In this document: in pieces, positions 53,075 to 62,448 of the stretch
How the letters are laid out: each line of letters starts with the position of its first letter
How positions within the stretch are numbered: the first letter of the stretch is position 1
Assembly: GCA_023458595.1 (NCBI GenBank)
Contig: JAEWYT010000196.1
Span: forward strand, 62,001-126,000
Length of the DNA stretch: 64,000 bases
Direction of reading: 5' to 3'
Origin: Pseudomonadota bacterium
GTDB lineage: Bacteria > Pseudomonadota > Alphaproteobacteria > Rhizobiales > Tepidamorphaceae
The notes under the pieces: generated by a model
What the model saw: only the letters and a program-made list of their open reading frames with translations
Told to the model about the DNA's origin: nothing
Databases searched by the model: none
Program-made: the position numbers and the translations under genes

Positions 53075-54055
53075 ATGAAAACCATCGAAGTGGGCACTGC
53101 CGTCTCGGACAAGCCCGGCCGCGTGCGGGGCAAGCTCGATATCGGCGCGCTTCCCGACGGGACGCCCGTCGAGATTCCCGTCGAGATCGTCCGCGGCGCC
53201 GAGGACGGGCCGGTGCTCTGGCTGCACGGCTGCGTGCACGGAAACGAATACTGCGGCACCTACATCATCCACGCGCTGATGCGTTCGCTGAAGCCCGAGA
53301 CGCTGAAGGGCACCGTCGTGGCGCTGCCGGTGCTGAACCTCACCGCGTTCCTGAAGAACCAGCGCATGAGCCCGTTCGAAATGTTCGGCGGCGGCGACCT
53401 GAACCGCTGCTTCCCCGGCCGCGCCGACGGCTCCGTCACCGAGCAGATCGCCTACGCCATCTACACGCCCCTGAAGAAGTACGCGACGCATCTGATCGAC
53501 TTCCACACGGCCTTCACGCCCGACACCCGCTGGATGCTATACTCCGCGCCCGGCGGCGAGGTCTCGCAGAAGGCCGAGACGATGGCCCGCGCCTGCGGCT
53601 ATCGCGACACGCTGCCCTCCCCGTCCGACCTGCTGGTCGGCTCGGCCATGACGACGGCGGCCAAGGACGGCATCCCGACACTGATCGTCGAGGCGGGCGG
53701 CATCGGCCCGGCTTTCGACATGGCGACCGTGGAGGACGCCGCCGGCCGTCTCCAGAACGTGTTGCGGGCACTCGGCATGCTCGATGGCGCGGTCACCGAG
53801 TACGGCCCCTTCAACTACTTCACGACCTTCGCCTGGTGCTGCGCCACGACGGCCGGCCTCTACGAGCGGACCGTCAAGTCCGGCGACACGGTCACCAAGG
53901 GCCAGTCGATCGGCCACTACTTCGACCTCTACGGCAATCCCGCCGGCGAGGCGACCGCGCCGGATTCCGGCGTGGTGCTCGCGATCCATCCGGGTCCCCT
54001 CATGGCGCGCGGCGAGACGCTGATCCACATCGGCATCAATCCGCGGAAGGCGTGA
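53075..54055 (+). CDS. succinylglutamate desuccinylase/aspartoacylase-family deacylase (copy 1)
   Basis: 326 residues of the M14-like AstE/AspA zinc hydrolase family. Zinc-binding HGCVHGNEYCGTYIIH, GGGDLNRCFPGRADG, the third ligand in LIDFHTAFTPDTRW and the catalytic Glu region LIVEAGGIGPAF are visible. The C-terminal beta domain (about 235-326) resembles a barrel-sandwich fold. Family members remove acyl groups from N-acyl amino acids or diamines (AstE, aspartoacylase, DoeB). No signal peptide, so it acts in the cytoplasm on the imported compound. Confidence 0.83.
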   Translation: MKTIEVGTAVSDKPGRVRGKLDIGALPDGTPVEIPVEIVRGAEDGPVLWLHGCVHGNEYCGTYIIHALMRSLKPETLKGTVVALPVLNLTAFLKNQRMSPFEMFGGGDLNRCFPGRADGSVTEQIAYAIYTPLKKYATHLIDFHTAFTPDTRWMLYSAPGGEVSQKAETMARACGYRDTLPSPSDLLVGSAMTTAAKDGIPTLIVEAGGIGPAFDMATVEDAAGRLQNVLRALGMLDGAVTEYGPFNYFTTFAWCCATTAGLYERTVKSGDTVTKGQSIGHYFDLYGNPAGEATAPDSGVVLAIHPGPLMARGETLIHIGINPRKA

Positions 54056-54059
54056 ACCG

Positions 54060-55052
54060 ATGAGCATGAAAGACATCGCGGTCGGCAGCGCCGAGACCAG
54101 GGGCCCGGGTATCGCCACCGGCAAGCTCAAGCTCGCCGACTATCCCGACGGCTCACCCATGGAGACGCCGGTCGTCATCGTCACCGGCGCGAAGCCCGGC
54201 AAGACGCTGTGGCTGCACGGCTGCGTCCACGGCAACGAGTACTGCGGAACCTTCATCATCCACGAGATGCTGCGCTCGCTCGACCCCGCCGGGCTGTCGG
54301 GCCGCGTCATCGCCCTTCCGGCCCTCAACATCACCGCATTCAACAAGAACCAGCGCCTGAGCCCGTTCGAGGGCTACGGCGGCGGCGACATGAACCGCTG
54401 CTTCCCGGGCGTCAAAGGCGGGCCCCTGACGCAGCAGTTCGCCTACGCTGTCTATTCCGAGCTGAAGAAGCACGCCGAGCTCTTCGTCGACTTCCACACG
54501 GCGATGACCCCGGACGTGAACTGGGCGCTCTACGCCGCCTACGAGGGGGAGACGGGCAAGGTCTCGCGTGTGCTCGCCAAGGCCTGGGGCTATCGCGACA
54601 CGCTGGCGACGCCGACCGACATGCTGGTCGGCTCGGCCTTCATGACGGCCGCCTCCGAGGGCATTCCCTCGATGATCGTCGAGGCCGGCGGCAAGGGTCC
54701 GGCCTTCACCCGCGAGAAGGTGGAGGACGGAGCCGAGCGGCTTCGCAACGTCATGCGCGCGGCAGGCCTGCTCGAAGGCGACGTGACCGACTACGGGCCG
54801 ATCGCCGATTTCGACCGCTTCGACTGGGTCTCGGCCCCGCGCGGCGGCCTGTTCCAGCCGATGGTCAAGTGCGGCGACGCCATCGAGGTCGGCACGAAGC
54901 TCGGCCGCTTCTTCACGATCTACGGCGACGACGACGGCTTCGCCGAGAGCCCCAACAAGGGCATCGTCCTCGCCATCCATCCCGGCCCGATCATGACGAA
55001 CGGCGAGACGCTCGTTCACATCGGTCTCAATCCCAAGGAGAAAATCCAATGA
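54060..55052 (+). CDS. succinylglutamate desuccinylase/aspartoacylase-family deacylase (copy 2)
   Basis: 330 residues, clearly paralogous to the previous gene along its whole length: WLHGCVHGNEYCGTFIIHEM, GGGDMNRCFPGVKGG, LFVDFHTAMTPDVNW and MIVEAGGKGPAFT. All zinc ligands are kept in both copies. It starts 4 bp after copy 1 and overlaps the amidohydrolase by 4 bp. Two active-looking copies side by side suggest two acyl bonds, two substrates or a heteromeric enzyme. Confidence 0.83.
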   Translation: MSMKDIAVGSAETRGPGIATGKLKLADYPDGSPMETPVVIVTGAKPGKTLWLHGCVHGNEYCGTFIIHEMLRSLDPAGLSGRVIALPALNITAFNKNQRLSPFEGYGGGDMNRCFPGVKGGPLTQQFAYAVYSELKKHAELFVDFHTAMTPDVNWALYAAYEGETGKVSRVLAKAWGYRDTLATPTDMLVGSAFMTAASEGIPSMIVEAGGKGPAFTREKVEDGAERLRNVMRAAGLLEGDVTDYGPIADFDRFDWVSAPRGGLFQPMVKCGDAIEVGTKLGRFFTIYGDDDGFAESPNKGIVLAIHPGPIMTNGETLVHIGLNPKEKIQ

Positions 55053-56302
55053 TCGGAACCGTTGCAATCGGCGGCGGGCAGCTCGTCGACGGGACGGGCT
55101 CCGACCCGATCACCAACGCGCTCGTCCTGATCGAGGACGGACGCATCACCTATGCCGGCAAGGCGAGTGGCGCCTCCGTTCCGGTCGGCGCGAAACTCGT
55201 CGAGGCGGACGGGGCGTCGATCATGCCCGGCATGTTCGACGTCCACGTGCACATCTCGCTGAGCGCGCCGTCGAGCCTGGTGCACGAGGTGACCGCCCGC
55301 TCGGTCGGAGAAGCGGCCTTCGAGGTTGCCAACAACCTCGCCGACACGGTCGCCGGCGGCGTCACCACGATCCGCACGGTCAGCGATCTCGCCCATCTCG
55401 ACATCGACGCCATGAAGGCGATCGAGAAGCACAAGATCCGCGGACCGCGCGTCCACCCCTGCGGCCACGGCCTGACGACGACAGGCGGCCATGGCGACAT
55501 CATGCCGTGCTGGCTGTCGCAGTCGCACGGCGACATCAGCGAGGTGGTCGACGGGCCCGACGAGATCCGCAAGGGCATCCGCCGCCAGGCGAAGGCCGGC
55601 GCGAAGTGGATCAAGCTGTTCCAGACCGGCGGCGTCGTCGACCCGCACGGACGCCTCGACGCCGAGGAATTCCTGCCCGACGAGTTCCAGGCGGCCGTCG
55701 ACGCGGCGACCCTGCTCGGCCTGCCGATCTGCGTCCATGCCCACAACAAGCCGGCGATCATGCGCTGCATCACGTCCGGCTGCCGCTCTGTGGAGCACGG
55801 CATGCATTTCGACGAGGAATGCGCCGAGGCGGCAAAGGAGCACGGCACCTGGCTCGTCCCGACGCTCACCGTGATGGACCGCATCCTCGTCCATGGCGCC
55901 CAGGCGGGCATCCCCGACTTCATGATCGACAACGTCCGGCAGCGGACGAACAAGCACCACGAGTACGTGAAGTACGCCTACGACATCGGCGCAAACATCG
56001 CCGCGGGCACCGATGCGGGCTCGCTGCTGACGCCGCACGGCTCCGGCGGGCGCGAGATCGTGCAGTTCGTCAAATGCGGCCTGACGCCGCTCCAGGCGAT
56101 CGAGGCCGGCACCCGCAACACCGCGAAGCTGCTGAAATCGGAAGACACGGGCTCGCTCGAGACCGGAAAGCTGGGCGATTTGGTCGTTGTCGAGGGGGAT
56201 ATCCTGACGGACATCCGGCGCCTGGAGGTACCGGGCAACATGCGGGACGTCATGATCGGCGGAACCCGTGTCGCCGCCGGCGGCAGCCCGGTCCCGAACT
56301 GA
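55049..56302 (+). CDS. metal-dependent amidohydrolase (imidazolonepropionase-like)
   Basis: 417 residues of the amidohydrolase superfamily: MFDVHVHISLS (HxH metal site), KWIKLFQTGGV (possible metal-bridging Lys), ICVHAHNKPAIM, SVEHGMHFDEEC and AAGTDAGSLLTPHG (metal Asp). Relatives hydrolyse amide bonds in cyclic amides, prolyl peptides or N-acyl compounds. ATG 55049 overlaps the preceding stop. It closes an operon that would import a compound and cut it with three hydrolases. Confidence 0.85.
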   Translation: MIGTVAIGGGQLVDGTGSDPITNALVLIEDGRITYAGKASGASVPVGAKLVEADGASIMPGMFDVHVHISLSAPSSLVHEVTARSVGEAAFEVANNLADTVAGGVTTIRTVSDLAHLDIDAMKAIEKHKIRGPRVHPCGHGLTTTGGHGDIMPCWLSQSHGDISEVVDGPDEIRKGIRRQAKAGAKWIKLFQTGGVVDPHGRLDAEEFLPDEFQAAVDAATLLGLPICVHAHNKPAIMRCITSGCRSVEHGMHFDEECAEAAKEHGTWLVPTLTVMDRILVHGAQAGIPDFMIDNVRQRTNKHHEYVKYAYDIGANIAAGTDAGSLLTPHGSGGREIVQFVKCGLTPLQAIEAGTRNTAKLLKSEDTGSLETGKLGDLVVVEGDILTDIRRLEVPGNMRDVMIGGTRVAAGGSPVPN

Positions 56303-56962
56303 CAGTTCCGGAAGTCCGCCTCTTTGTCCAACCGCCCGCGACACCGGCGACGAACCCTCCTCCTGGAGGCGACCGGCGTGCGACGGGCCCGTCCGCCGGT
56401 CCGCCGTCGCGTCGCAGAGGACCTCAGGCACCGGCAGCGCAGCGGCGACCGGGTTTGACGGTCTTCGGGCGCGATCGGCATCCGCCGAAGGCTGAGCGCC
56501 CCGGGGCATCACTTGGGGTCGGGCAATCCGAATTGCCTGCAAACGCATGTCGTACCGGTCATCGGGTACGTCCTTGAGTGCGGCAGTCCGTCCAGCGCAC
56601 AGCGCATCGTCTTCGGTCCGACGGCCCGACGCTATCGCCTACGCAACGGATGTTCGGGACGTTTCCCCTCGCGTCCGCTTCTGAACCACGACAGACCGTT
56701 CGGCGCCCGATCGTGGTCATTCATATGGTTGCCGTTTCCGTTCGTTCGCCGCTAGATTAGCTATCCGGCTAAGTCGGCGGGAGCACGAAGCAGGTCCCAT
56801 GTCGATGTGCGGCTGTACGTGTTGGTGATGATAGGCGGGCCATCACCGAGCGGGGAGTTCGGCCAACGCAGGCGTGTGAAAATCGTCGCAAGGATGTCCC
56901 TGCAACCCCGTTATGAAAGTGGCGTGCACCCCTGCTCGCGATCGTTACTCGGACAATGGGCT
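56303..56962. other. 660-bp intergenic region at a composition change
   Basis: No gene could be supported; short open frames on both strands lack ribosome sites and family features. GC content falls towards the right. TTGCCG (56727) with TAGATT 18 nt on is a possible weak promoter for the TAXI gene. The region marks the border between the hydrolase operon and the less GC-rich block that fills the rest of the window. Confidence 0.5.
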
Positions 56963-57970
56963 ATGCCACATCCCAAAGCACGACTTTTCCTTGCGTTCGG
57001 CCTGGCGTTGTTCGCGGTGTCGTCAGCGCCGGCTGCGAATGCGGGCGAGAGTGTCAGGCACCGCTTCGTCACGCTGGGCACAGGCTCTCCTTCGGGGGTC
57101 TACTATGCAGCCGGCCGGGCGATTTGCGATGCGGTCGATCGCACCGCCGAGCGACAGGCCGCAGCAGGCGATGACATCGTCACGCTTTGCCGGTACGGAC
57201 CTTCAGGCGGCTCGGTCTTCAACATCCGCCAGGTCTCGACCGGTGCGTTCACGTTCGCAATCGTGCAAGCCAACGACCAGCGGGCCGCCGTTGACGGTCT
57301 CGACCCGCAACGCATCAGGGCCGTGCCGAACCTTCGATCGGTCCTCCTCCTGCAGCCCGAAATGATGCAGGTAGTGCTGCCGCCCGATTCCACGATCAGA
57401 ACGGTAGCGGATTTTGCCGGCAAACGGATAAGCTCCGGCAATCGCGGCTCGGGGACACGCCTGATGACCGACCAATTGCTCCGCGCCTATGGGCTTTCGG
57501 ACGACGACTTCGCCGCCGTCGAGAACCTCACCATGGAAATGGAAGCAACGACGCTTTGCAGCGGAGAAGTGGATGTCTTCGTCACTGTGAGCGCAGCACC
57601 GACGCAGAGCGTCACCGATGCAATAGAGCGGTGCAATGCGCGGTTGATGCCGTTGCAAGGACCGGAGATAGACGCGCTGTTGGGCCGGTCCCGGGGGCTG
57701 ATCGGCGTTCAGGTTCCGCCGGGCGCATATCGGACCGTCGATAGCCCGGTGCCCACGATCGGCGTTCGAGCGGGTCTCGTCACGCGTGAAGAAGTGCCCG
57801 AAGAGATCGTTCGCGACGTCGTCTCGGCGGTGATCGACGGTCTGCCGATACTGCACGCCGCGCATCCGTCGCTGGAGCCGCTTCGCCCCCAGGACATGCA
57901 CCCCGATGGGGTTGGAGCGCCGGTTCACGAAGGGGCCAGGGCCTACTTCGAGCAACAGCAACGGCAATGA
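56963..57970 (+). CDS. TAXI-family TRAP transporter solute-binding protein (orphan)
   Basis: 335 residues with a signal peptide (about 1-26, ending APAANAGE) and TAXI-type features: TLGTGSPSGVYYAAGRAICD, RYGPSGGSVFNIRQVSTGAF, TFAIVQANDQRAAV and GKRISSGNRGSGTRLMTDQL. TAXI proteins bind solutes in the periplasm for TRAP transporters. No TRAP membrane gene is nearby; instead a symporter with its own binding domain starts 37 bp downstream. I start at ATG 56963 because it gives the signal peptide; ATG 56894 is possible. Confidence 0.8.
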   Translation: MPHPKARLFLAFGLALFAVSSAPAANAGESVRHRFVTLGTGSPSGVYYAAGRAICDAVDRTAERQAAAGDDIVTLCRYGPSGGSVFNIRQVSTGAFTFAIVQANDQRAAVDGLDPQRIRAVPNLRSVLLLQPEMMQVVLPPDSTIRTVADFAGKRISSGNRGSGTRLMTDQLLRAYGLSDDDFAAVENLTMEMEATTLCSGEVDVFVTVSAAPTQSVTDAIERCNARLMPLQGPEIDALLGRSRGLIGVQVPPGAYRTVDSPVPTIGVRAGLVTREEVPEEIVRDVVSAVIDGLPILHAAHPSLEPLRPQDMHPDGVGAPVHEGARAYFEQQQRQ

Positions 57971-58007
57971 GCCGGTCAGGTCGGGGCGCGTGGACGAAGT
58001 CCGGCGA

Positions 58008-60218
58008 ATGACAGTCGAAGAGGTCTCGGAAAAACCGCCCAGGCGATTTCCGGCCCTTTCCCCGTTCCAGCGCATATTGCTAGCGCTCCTGTTCGGCGTG
58101 GCGACGGGTGTATTTCTCGGCGATCTGGCCTCGCCGCTGCGCGTCGTGGGCGACGTGTATGTCGGGTTCCTTCAAATGACCGTGCTGCCGTTCATCATAT
58201 GCTCGGTAATCGGCAACATCGGCAGCCTGACAATCGATCAAAGCAAGAAGCTCGCGCGTGTCGGCTTCTCGATGCTCTTTCTTCTCTGGGGGGTCGGCTT
58301 TGCAACCCTCACCCTGATGGCGCAGGCGCTGCCGGCCGTGCCTTCCGGATCCTTTTTCAGCACCAGCCTGGTCGAGCAGACACGCGACTTCGACTTTCTT
58401 CAGATATTCGTCCCGTCCAATCCGTTCCATTCGTTGTCCGAGAACTTCGTTCCCGCGGTCGTCGTCTTCTGCATTCTCGTCGGCTTTGCGCTGATGCAGT
58501 CGCCGAACAAGACCGAAATCGTGGCGCTTCTGAAGACATTCAACGATACGCTCGGCCGCGTCAGCAACTACATCACGCGGCTAAGTCCGATCGGCGTATT
58601 TGCAATCGCCGCAAGCGCGGCGGGGACGATTACGCTGGAGGAGTTCGGGCGGCTGCAAGCCTATTTCATAATTTATGGGAGCACCGTCCTCCTTCTGACG
58701 TTCGTTATTCTTCCGTTGATAGTCGCGACATTCACGCCGTTTCGCTTCCGGGATATCATCGCGACACAAGGAAATGTGCTGATAACCGCCCTTGCGATCG
58801 GGAGCGTCTTCGCCGTCATTCCGCTACTGGTCGAGAGCCAGAAGAGGCTCATGGACCGTCTGCCGCCGTCGCATGGCCGCCCAAGCCGTGCCGCGCTCGA
58901 CGACGCAGCCGAATTCATTATTCCGCTGGCCTATCCGTTCCCCCATCTGGGGAAGATCATCACCTTGATATTCATCCCCTTCGCCGCGTGGTTCTACGGT
59001 CGGCCGATGGAGATATGGGACTACGCTCCCGTACTCACTGCGGGGCTATTCCTGAGCTTCGGGAAGGTTACGGTCACGATCCCGTTTCTGTTGGATCTCC
59101 AGCAGATCCCGGCCGACATTTTCCGGCTTTTCGTGATGTCCAGCGCGGCAGCGGGACCGCTCAGCGACATGCTCGGAGCCGCGCACCTGCTCGCCTTCAC
59201 GTCGCTCACGACCTGCGCAATGAACGGACTGATCACGTTCAAGCGGCTGCGGGCGGCCATGGCGGTCGCGGCCAGCCTATTCATCACCGTCGCGGTCGCC
59301 GGCATTACGCACCTGACGCTGAGCGGGATTTTCAGCGACCTCTTCACCAGGGAAAACGTGGTCGCCCAGATGAATCTGATGCTGGACCGTGTCGCCTTCG
59401 AGGTCTTGCCGGTAAGCGAGCCGAATCCGATTGCCCTGGCCCCACGTGAATCGTCGCTGGAGCGCATCGAGCGACGCCACCGTATCCGGATCGGCTTCGA
59501 CCCGGACAACTTGCCGTTCTCCTACTACAACGCCCGCGGCGAACTGGTCGGTCACGACATCGATCTCGTCAACCGGCTCGCGGCGGATCTCCACGTCGGT
59601 ATCGAGTTTGTTCCTATCAATGCGCTGATCATCGCGGACCAAATTCGCGAGGACCATTTCGATCTGGCCGCGTCCGGCATCCAGATCAGCATCGGCGGCA
59701 ACAAAGAGGCCAGCTACAGCGCGCCGTACATGAACGTCAATCTGGCCTTCGTCAGTGCCGACAGCGTGCGCGATCGTTTTTCGAGCCTCGACAAGCTGGG
59801 CAGCGGCGAAGGGCTTGTGCTCGGGCTCGAGCAGGGGAGCTACTTCAACCGGTACATCCGGCAGGTCCTGCCGGACGCACGGATCGTCGAGCTGTGGTCG
59901 GAAAGCCAGTTCTTCGAGGGGCCTCCCGAGCGAATGGATGCGCTGGTGACGACCGCAGAGGGTGGCTCCGCGTGGACGCTGATACATCCCGAGTTCGCAG
60001 TCACCGATCCGCAGGACGATGCGACGTCGGCGTCGATCGCGTTCCTTCTGGCCCGGCCGGATGCCCAGATGTCCGCCCAGATCGAAACGTGGCTGCAACT
60101 CAAGCGCAACGACGGCACACTGAAGCGGCTCTACGAATATTGGATTCTGGGGCGCGGCGCCAAGCGCTCCGAGCCGCGCTGGAGCGTTGTCCGCAACGTC
60201 CTGTCGTGGACGGATTGA
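58008..60218 (+). CDS. dicarboxylate/amino acid:cation symporter (SDF family) fused to a periplasmic family-3 binding domain
   Basis: 736 residues. Residues about 20-410 are an SDF/DAACS symporter with eight or so hydrophobic segments (for example LLALLFGVATGVFLGDLASP). An extra helix at about 416-438 (RAAMAVAASLFITVAVAGIT) would put the C-terminus in the periplasm. Residues about 490-715 are a family-3 amino-acid-type binding domain (IRIGFDPDNLPFSYYN, GELVGHDIDLVNRLAADLHV, FDLAASGIQI). The serine-rich and NMDGT motifs of glutamate transporters are not recognisable, so the substrate differs. GTG 57990 is an alternative start. Confidence 0.83.
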   Translation: MTVEEVSEKPPRRFPALSPFQRILLALLFGVATGVFLGDLASPLRVVGDVYVGFLQMTVLPFIICSVIGNIGSLTIDQSKKLARVGFSMLFLLWGVGFATLTLMAQALPAVPSGSFFSTSLVEQTRDFDFLQIFVPSNPFHSLSENFVPAVVVFCILVGFALMQSPNKTEIVALLKTFNDTLGRVSNYITRLSPIGVFAIAASAAGTITLEEFGRLQAYFIIYGSTVLLLTFVILPLIVATFTPFRFRDIIATQGNVLITALAIGSVFAVIPLLVESQKRLMDRLPPSHGRPSRAALDDAAEFIIPLAYPFPHLGKIITLIFIPFAAWFYGRPMEIWDYAPVLTAGLFLSFGKVTVTIPFLLDLQQIPADIFRLFVMSSAAAGPLSDMLGAAHLLAFTSLTTCAMNGLITFKRLRAAMAVAASLFITVAVAGITHLTLSGIFSDLFTRENVVAQMNLMLDRVAFEVLPVSEPNPIALAPRESSLERIERRHRIRIGFDPDNLPFSYYNARGELVGHDIDLVNRLAADLHVGIEFVPINALIIADQIREDHFDLAASGIQISIGGNKEASYSAPYMNVNLAFVSADSVRDRFSSLDKLGSGEGLVLGLEQGSYFNRYIRQVLPDARIVELWSESQFFEGPPERMDALVTTAEGGSAWTLIHPEFAVTDPQDDATSASIAFLLARPDAQMSAQIETWLQLKRNDGTLKRLYEYWILGRGAKRSEPRWSVVRNVLSWTD

Positions 60219-60238
60219 GAGAGAGGGAGGTAGTTGGA

Positions 60239-60769
60239 ATGCGGGTACGGAACCGATCGGGCGAACGGGTCGCGTTCGCTGCAGTTGTGCTGGTGTTTGC
60301 GCTGGGGGGAACGCAGGCCAAGTCGGACGTGCTCGGTTGCCGGATGTTGCCCGGCACGTACGTTACGACCATTACCGACATCGAGGGCGTGTTCGCCTCG
60401 CGCGGGATCGTAACGTTCTTCCCGAGCGGGATTCTGATCACGACGGACTCGCGTCAGGGCGGCCAGACCGGCGTGTATGATCCGTTCTCCGCCGGCCAGG
60501 GAGCCTGGTCGTGCAGCGAAGGCGGCGGCGGCTCCGTTCGCTTTTCCGGACTGTCCCTAACGTTCACGATGCCGCCGGGAAGTTCCGGATCAAAGTTCGG
60601 GCGCGTTGACTATACCGGAACGATCGACCCGAACACCGCGCAGATATCGGGAGAACTCTCGCTACGCCTGTCGGAAGCACAGGATCTCGAGGGCGCAGAC
60701 CCGCTCGGCAACCAGGGCGAGGTGCTGGAGACCTTCAACTTCGTCGGCAGCAGAGTGGTCGCTCCGTAG
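60239..60769 (+). CDS. secreted protein of unknown family
   Basis: 176 residues with a Sec signal peptide (about 1-29: AFAAVVLVFALGGTQAKSD). The mature part is beta-rich and glycine/serine-rich, with GTYVTTITDIEGVFASRGIV, LITTDSRQGGQTGVYDPFS and GAWSCSEGGGGSVRFSGL; two cysteines (in GCRML and WSCSE) could form a disulfide. It looks like a small periplasmic beta-barrel or lipocalin-like fold, but I recognise no family. GGGAGG precedes the ATG. It lies 20 bp after the fused symporter gene and is probably co-transcribed. Confidence 0.7.
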   Translation: MRVRNRSGERVAFAAVVLVFALGGTQAKSDVLGCRMLPGTYVTTITDIEGVFASRGIVTFFPSGILITTDSRQGGQTGVYDPFSAGQGAWSCSEGGGGSVRFSGLSLTFTMPPGSSGSKFGRVDYTGTIDPNTAQISGELSLRLSEAQDLEGADPLGNQGEVLETFNFVGSRVVAP

Positions 60770-60801
60770 CGACGCGAACCTCGTCCCGAGCCGAGGGCCC
60801 G

Positions 60802-62448
60802 TCATTCCAGAAACAGTGTCTTCGCATCGGCATCGTATCCCACACCGACGCGCCGCAGCTCTCGGTTGAACTCCATTCCGGCCTTGGATTCAAATGACGT
60901 CGGATGGAGCTGGTAGAACTGGATCGGGCCGGGCTCGAAAGGCGCCTCGTACAAGCGGACGTTCTCCAGTGTCGCCATCTCCTCGGCCTTCTTCAACCCG
61001 ACGAACCTGCACACCGGAACGGCCTTCAAGACCGCGCTGCCATCCTCGTTGTAAGAGATGTTGTCGCCGTAAAGCCACGAATAGAAGTCCTCGCGGTTGT
61101 TCGGGGCATAGGCGCCTGTCGGTTCGTGGTTCTCACTCTTGTAGGCGTTGAAGTACGCGACACCCATCACCTCCGCCTCCCCGTCGCCGTCAATATCGAA
61201 GACCTCGAAGCATTGGGGCAGATTCCGGAAGTTCGGGATCCCGGACAGCCCGTCCGACGATGACGGCATGGAATTGCGAAATTCGCTCATCTGACCGGAA
61301 TCCATCCGGGTGCAGCCATGGGAGGCCGGCCCTCGGCTCACGAGCCATAGTTGCTGATAGGGCTTGCCCGGATCGACTTCGCCGGCGACAGATCGCCACT
61401 CCTTGGGCAGAAAGCTGGTACTCGCCGGAGTGCGCACACCGGCGTTGTGGAAGGCATTGTAGTAGATTCCGCCGGCCGGCTGGTAAGCCAGCAAGGGGAT
61501 GAACCCGTATCCCGGGTTGGACGACAGGTAGTCGACCATTCCGGTCATGCCGCGTCCGTTCCCCCTCTCGATCAGGGGCCACACGCCGGTCACTCCGAAA
61601 TCCGGAAGTTTGCCGTACCTGGTGTTCTGGTAGGCCTGGGCCGTACCGACCGGATAGATCGCCGTGAACTCGGTCGCGACGACGGCGTTGTCGCGGACCG
61701 TGTAGTGGCCGGCGGTTGCAGCGTTCAGGAGCACGATCGCGGCGTCGCGAAATTCGGGCGACGCCGGCCCGGCAGACGCTTGGCCCAGCGCCTTGTCCAG
61801 AGCTTCGCCTGTCGGGCCGTCCAGCGCGAAGAGATTCATGCGGCCGGGCAGCAAGGCATTTGCCGCGTCAAGGCGCCCGGCGTTGCCGGAAAGGTCAGCG
61901 GAGGCGATTTGCGAATGCCAGTTCGCGAGGACCCGATCGAGCGGCATCTGCAGCCGGAATATGCGACCGGGATTGAGCGTCTCCATGATCTCGACGGAGA
62001 CCTCGCGGTATTCGTCCGGCGAAAGGGAGTTGCGCTCGGACAGTATCGTGTCCACCCCCGCATCTTTCAGTCGCGAGACGTAGCGCTCGAACCCCTTGTT
62101 GGTGGTGAGCTTTATGACGCCCTTGTCGACGAGTTGCCGGATGGTGGTCCGCCGCAGTTCGAGATCGTCGAGATATCGATCGATCTCGGCGTCGCCGAGC
62201 ACGATCGTGAACCGCGACTGATTGCCCCGCGAAAGTTCGATATGGACGCGGGACGGATCCTGGGTCTTCGGCGCAAACCCGGCATAGAACGAGGGCTCGT
62301 ACCAATAGAACCAGATGCCCGGAGCAGGTTGCGAGCCGTCCCATACGATGCGGCTTTGAGCCAGAGCGAAGGTTGACGGCATCGATAGCGCGGCGACGGC
62401 TGCGCCGCAGACCGCAACCGTCCGTGCGAAACGCTTGAAACGCATCAT
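60802..62448 (-). CDS. secreted protein with L,D-transpeptidase-like SHGC motif
   Basis: 548 residues with a signal peptide (about 1-31, ending FALAQS). The only catalytic-looking motif is GPASHGCTRMD at residues 373-383, resembling the SHGCxR core of YkuD L,D-transpeptidases, with a His at 334 (YNAFHNAG) that could be the partner; the spacing is longer than usual. Residues 417-424 (FDIDGDGE) look like a calcium-binding loop. The start overlaps the stop of the dikinase-like gene upstream by 4 bp, so both are made together. Transpeptidase activity is a guess. Confidence 0.7.
   Translation of the reverse strand: MMRFKRFARTVAVCGAAVAALSMPSTFALAQSRIVWDGSQPAPGIWFYWYEPSFYAGFAPKTQDPSRVHIELSRGNQSRFTIVLGDAEIDRYLDDLELRRTTIRQLVDKGVIKLTTNKGFERYVSRLKDAGVDTILSERNSLSPDEYREVSVEIMETLNPGRIFRLQMPLDRVLANWHSQIASADLSGNAGRLDAANALLPGRMNLFALDGPTGEALDKALGQASAGPASPEFRDAAIVLLNAATAGHYTVRDNAVVATEFTAIYPVGTAQAYQNTRYGKLPDFGVTGVWPLIERGNGRGMTGMVDYLSSNPGYGFIPLLAYQPAGGIYYNAFHNAGVRTPASTSFLPKEWRSVAGEVDPGKPYQQLWLVSRGPASHGCTRMDSGQMSEFRNSMPSSSDGLSGIPNFRNLPQCFEVFDIDGDGEAEVMGVAYFNAYKSENHEPTGAYAPNNREDFYSWLYGDNISYNEDGSAVLKAVPVCRFVGLKKAEEMATLENVRLYEAPFEPGPIQFYQLHPTSFESKAGMEFNRELRRVGVGYDADAKTLFLE

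Noticed and set aside
56513..56760. Short open frames of 60-80 codons in the intergenic region before the TAXI gene
   Set aside because: No ribosome sites, no recognisable domains, and several frames overlap without one standing out.
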